Below, piece by piece: positions 54,957-60,100 of a DNA stretch of 64,000 nucleotides. The notes under the pieces were generated by a model. The model was not told the DNA's origin. It saw nothing but the letters and a program-made list of their open reading frames with translations, and made no database searches. Every line of letters starts with the position of its first letter. Position 1 is the first letter of the stretch. The translations under genes were made by a program, and so were the position numbers. Origin of the DNA: Pelobates cultripes (lineage: Eukaryota; Chordata; Amphibia; Anura; Pelobatidae); NCBI GenBank assembly GCA_933207985.1, contig OW240915.1, forward strand, positions 260,755,891 through 260,819,890. The letters are read 5' to 3'.

Positions 54957-57136
54957 GAAGACTTGCCGGCACTCCTGGGTTTTCAGTCAGGAACTTTTAT
55001 TGTCACAAGAAGTAGACGTTTCAGTTCCCAATAAGATGAAAGTTCCTATTGGGAACTGAAATGTCGACTTCTTGTGACAATATTCCATATATGTATACAC
55101 ATTCACACACACACGTATTATATGTGTCTCTATATATATTTCCTGGCCATATCCATGGCAGCACAACAATGGGTAGCTCCTCCCTATCCCTAATTAGACA
55201 GGAACTAATTAAATGACCGGGAAATTATTTGAAGGGCTATTAAGGGATAATATTCAGGAATTCATTGGGAAGAACTGTGTTATTAGCAATAATCAGCATG
55301 GTTTTATGAAACATAGGTCATGTCAAACTAACCTAATTGCATTATACGAAGAAGTAAGTAGAAGTATAGATCAGGGTGTTGCAGTGGATGTGATCTACTT
55401 GGATGCCAAGGCATTTGATAGGGTTCCTCACAATAGGTTAGTCTTCAAACTAAAAGAAATTCGTCTAGATGAATATTCTTGTTCATGGGTAGAACATTGG
55501 CTTAAGGATAGAGTACAACGAGTTGTCATTAATGGTAAATTTTCAAGCTGGACAAAAGTGGTAAGTGGTGTCCCTCAGGGTTCTGTTTTGAGACCACTTC
55601 TATTTAACATATTTATAAATGATCTTGAAATGGCCATTGATCAGTGTTTGCAGATGACACAAAACTTTGTAAAGTAATAAAATGTGAGCAGGATATTACC
55701 CTGCTGCAGAGGGATTTGGATAGATTGGGGGACTGGGCACTAAAATGGCAGATTAAATTTAATGTAGAGAAATGCAAAGTTATGCACTTCGGGGTTAAGA
55801 ATGCACAAGCAATTTACACCCTAAATGGTAGTGAACTAGGGATAACCACACATGAGAAGGATTTGGGAATTGTTATAGACAACAAATTAGGCAGCAATAT
55901 GCAATGTCAATCTGCCGTTGCTAAGGCCAGTAAGGTTTTGTCATGTATAAATAGTGGCATAAATTCTCGAGATGAAAATATAATTTTGCCTCTTTATAAA
56001 TCGCTGGTAAGACCACACCTTGAATATGCTGTGCAATTTTGTGCACCTGTTCTAAAGAAAGATATCATGGCACTCAGGCCCGGACTGGCCATCGGGCACA
56101 CCGGGCAAATGCCCGGTGGGCCGCGGTGAGCGTGGGGCCGAGGCCGGCAGGGGAGGTCCCAGGATCTCCCCTGCCGGTCTATGCAGGGCCGGCACTCTCC
56201 TAGCGCCGGCCCCGCTGTTTGCCACAACGGGCCAGTGGGGAGATCAAGGATCTCCCTGACCGGCCCACATGCGGCCGCCGGCGGGGAGGGAGCCAGCCAG
56301 CCAGGCTGGAGAGAGGACCCGGTGGAGCTCTAACTTGCAGCTCCGCCGGGTTCCTCTCGCGAGATCCGGCGTGTTGCCATGGCAACGACCGGATCTCGCG
56401 AGAGTGAACTCTAGCCTCACAGGCTAGAGTTCACTCACCCACGAGGACCACCAGGGAACCCCGCCTTCCCCCCTCCCAGTCCCAGCATGCCGGGCTAAAG
56501 GTAAGAAGGGTGGGGGGGAGAAATAATGACTGTTTTTTTATTTTTTTATTTACCCCCCCCTACACACACACAATAACATTTATACAGCACTCTCACACCC
56601 ATCACACACAGCACTATCACACACAGCACTCTCTCACACAGCACTCACACCCATCACACAAAGCACTCTCACACCCATCACACACAGCACTCTCACATCC
56701 AGCACTCTCACACCCATCACACACAGCACTCTCTCACACCCATCACACTCACAGCACTCTCACAGCACTCTCACACACACACAGCACTCTCACACAGCAC
56801 TCTCACACCCATCACACACAGCACTTTCACACACACAGCACTCTCTCACAGCACTCTCACACCCATCACACTCACAGCACTCTCTCACAGAGCACTCTCA
56901 CACACACACAGCACTCTCTCACACCCATCTCACACAGCACTCTCACACAGCACTCTCACACCCATCACTCACACACGGCACTCTCACACCCATCACTCAC
57001 ACACGGCACTCGCACACACATCACACACACCGCACCCCTCACACACACACCACACCCTCACACACATACTGCACCCCTCACATACACACAGAACCCCCCC
57101 AACACACTGCACCACACACATACACAATACTTCCAA

Positions 57137-57176
<40 letters not shown>

Positions 57177-60100
57177 TACACTCTTAAAGGACCACTCTAG
57201 CCACCCAGACCACTTCAGCTTAATGAAGTGGTCTTGGTGCAAGGTCCTTCTAGGGTTAACCCATTGTTTTATAAACATAGCAGTTTCAGAGAAACTGCTA
57301 TGTTTATCAATGGGTTAAGCCTTCCCCCAAAGCCTCTAGCAGCTGTCTCATTGACAGCCGCTAGAGGCGCTTGCATGCTTTTCACTGTGAAAATCACAGT
57401 GGGAGCACGCAAGCGTCCATAGGAAAGCATTATAAATGCTTTCCTATGCGACTGGCTGAATGCGCGCGCAGCTCTTGCCGCGCGTGCGCATTCAGCCGAC
57501 GGGGCGGATTGGAGGAGGAGAGCTCCCCGCCCAGCGCTGGAAAAAGGGAAGTTTTAACCCCTTTCCAGAGCCGGGCGGGAGGGGGTCCCTGAGCCACATA
57601 TGCATCACATTACACCACAAACAACACGACTGAAATCGACCTTATTACACAATACCACACCACGACCAGCTCACTCTACACACACGCAATACCACAAGCA
57701 GGCTCCAAACACATGCACAATACTCTTTCCTGGCCTTTTGTCTCCTGGTATCCATTTATAAAGACACCAGAGACAAGTTGCAAGGAAACACAGTGCAAGC
57801 ATGTTATTAAATTTGCTTGCACTGTGCAGAACAAATACAGGACTTTTTTCTCATGCTAGAGCTCTTCAGCAGAGCTCTGCGCATGGTCTGCCCTGGAAGA
57901 GCATTGAACCAACATGCTCACTTTGAGAGGAGGCGTGTTTGTCATTGGTGATGACAAAACACACCTCCTCTGCCCCGCCCCCTTTTTAGTGGGCCGCTGT
58001 GTTAAAAAAATGCCCGGGCCGAATTTTTCTCCCAGTCCGGCCCTGATGGCACTAGAAAAAGTGCAGAGACGAGCTACAAAATTGATAAAAGGAATGGAGC
58101 ATTTTAGTTATGAAGAAAGGTTAAAAACATTTAATCTCTTTAGTTTGGAAAAACGGCACCTGAGAGGGGATATGATAACATTATACAAATATATTCGGGG
58201 CCAGTACAAACCATTATCTGGAAATCTATTCATAAACAGGGCTATACATAGGACACCAGGTCACACATTTAGGCTGGAAGAAAGGAGATTTCATCTAAGG
58301 CAAAGAAAAGGGTTTTTTATAGTAAGAGCAATAAGGATATGGAATGCTTTGCCTGAAGAGGTGGTTTTGTCAGTCTATACAGATGTTTAAACTGCAATTG
58401 GATAAAAACATAACATACAAAAAAAAAATTGCAAAAACATAACATACAGGGATATAATTTCTAATTAGTGGGGTAATAGCTGCTTGATCCAAGGAGACAT
58501 CTGACTGCTATTTTGGGGTCAAGAAGGAATTTTTTCCTAGTTTGTTGCTAGATTGGAAGCGCTTCAGACTGGGTTTTTTACCTTCTTTTGGATCAACAGC
58601 AAAAACATATGTGAGTAAGGCTGAACTTGATGGACGCAAGTCTCTTTTCAGCTATGTAACTATGTAACTATGTAAGGTATAAGTACCACCTCTTATCCCC
58701 TCCTCCCTCAGTCTTTTTGTTCCTGTCCTATCCCTATAGGACATGTTAGTCTTGGAACTAATGTATTTTTCTTTTATAAGAGATACACAATAGAACGGGA
58801 AAAGGGTGCTACACACAAAATACTACAACTGGTGCAGCTTAAAAACACCTCGGTGTACAGTCACTTATTACACCAAATGAAAGATATAGTGAACAGCAAA
58901 AAAAGGGTGAAAGCACACAAACAGTGGAATATTTTACCTTTAAAATCTTGTATAGGTCCTATTTTCAGCAACAGACAGTAACTGTGGATCCTATATATAA
59001 TATATACAATAAAACAACATAGTGTATACTGTTGAAACCTATTTACAATATGTGGAGAATAAAAAAGGTTCACTCACACTTTCCAGAGCCACATAAGTTA
59101 AGCTCTGGAATGTAAAGGTATTTCATCCACCAAGGGATACACTGGATCTGATCCTCCTCTTAGATGTTTGTAATAAGTTTTTCTTAGCAGGAACTCGGGG
59201 ACCAGGTAAGGTGAAGTGTTAAAATAAACATTTATTTGGTATAAAATAATAAAAGCAGAAATTGCTGACACAGCAGCTAGCACAACGCGTTTCGACCCTC
59301 CCGGGTCATTTTCAAGTGCAGTATATCCTCCCATTTGCTGACCCACCTATATATGCCTCCAATTTACCATATAGGAGACAGGTGTAGCAGCAGGAAATGG
59401 TAATTGAATCTAGTCAAGGCCGCACTTTGACTGACAGGCGCGCACATTCTATGATAGATGCATACACTCATTGACAGACAAAAACTCTCATATACACTGA
59501 CAAACACACACACTCACTGATTTGACACACTGATAGACAGACACACACTATTACTCGGGGACACACTGACAGACGCACACTCTCACTGAGAGACGTACGC
59601 ACTGACAGATGCACGAACTCACCGACACATACACACTCGCTGACCGATACATACACACACACACATTCACTCACAGACACACACATTCACTTAGACACAC
59701 ACACGTACAGACACACACACTTACAGACACACACACACACATACATACATACACACACACAAACATTCACTTAGACACACACATTCACTTAGACACACAC
59801 TTACAGACACACATACATACATACACACAGTCATAGACACACACACATTCACAGATACACACACTCATTCACTCACAGACACACATTTACTCACAGACAC
59901 ACACACAGACATTTCCACCAACACTCACACAAATTATGACATTTTTTTTTAAAATCCACCCAGCCTCCCTGGGAGAGCTGGAGTGGATTACTTACCTGTC
60001 CAGTAAGGCTGCTGGGCAGGCAGGCAGGGGGCGGACACGCTGAGTAGGCGACGAGGGAGCTTTAATCTTCCTGCTCAACTCCCTCGCACGCCGCTTAGTG

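Larger units (their letters stand above)
56075..58045 (+). mobile_element. hAT-like element with exact 8-bp duplication
   Basis: ATGGCACT at 56067-56074 and 58046-58053. Ends caggcccggactggccatcg and cccagtccggccctg are inverted. Contains GC-rich parts, the BANP/RFX motif block (56355-56403), CA-rich repeats (56565-57175) and a TTAA MITE (from 57184). No transposase: non-autonomous. Confidence 0.85.
55213..58390 (+). pseudogene. CR1-like reverse transcriptase, frameshifted and interrupted
   Basis: First part ends in [20 protein letters not shown]; a frameshift near 55644 separates it from [13 protein letters not shown], which carries the FADD catalytic core (55647-55658). [17 protein letters not shown] follows, then the hAT-like insertion after the codon of 56074. 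It resumes at about 58046 with [17 protein letters not shown] and ends [16 protein letters not shown] ... WNALPEEVV. Inactive. Confidence 0.85.
55213..58674 (+). mobile_element. CR1-like LINE, 5'-truncated, split by a hAT-like element
   Basis: Inserted in the left terminal repeat of the decayed DIRS. 3' end: ttgatggacgcaagtctctt then octamer repeats ctatgtaactatgtaa, typical of CR1-type LINEs. The reverse transcriptase is partial. Without the 1,971-bp insertion it is about 1.5 kb. Confidence 0.82.

Noticed and set aside
56510..57187. 225-codon plus frame rich in His, Thr and Ser
   Set aside because: CA-rich repeat inside a hAT-like element; low-complexity artefact.
57914..58390. 158-codon frame spanning 58045
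   Set aside because: It crosses the edge of the hAT-like insertion into the CR1 LINE; only the part after 58046 is real LINE coding sequence.
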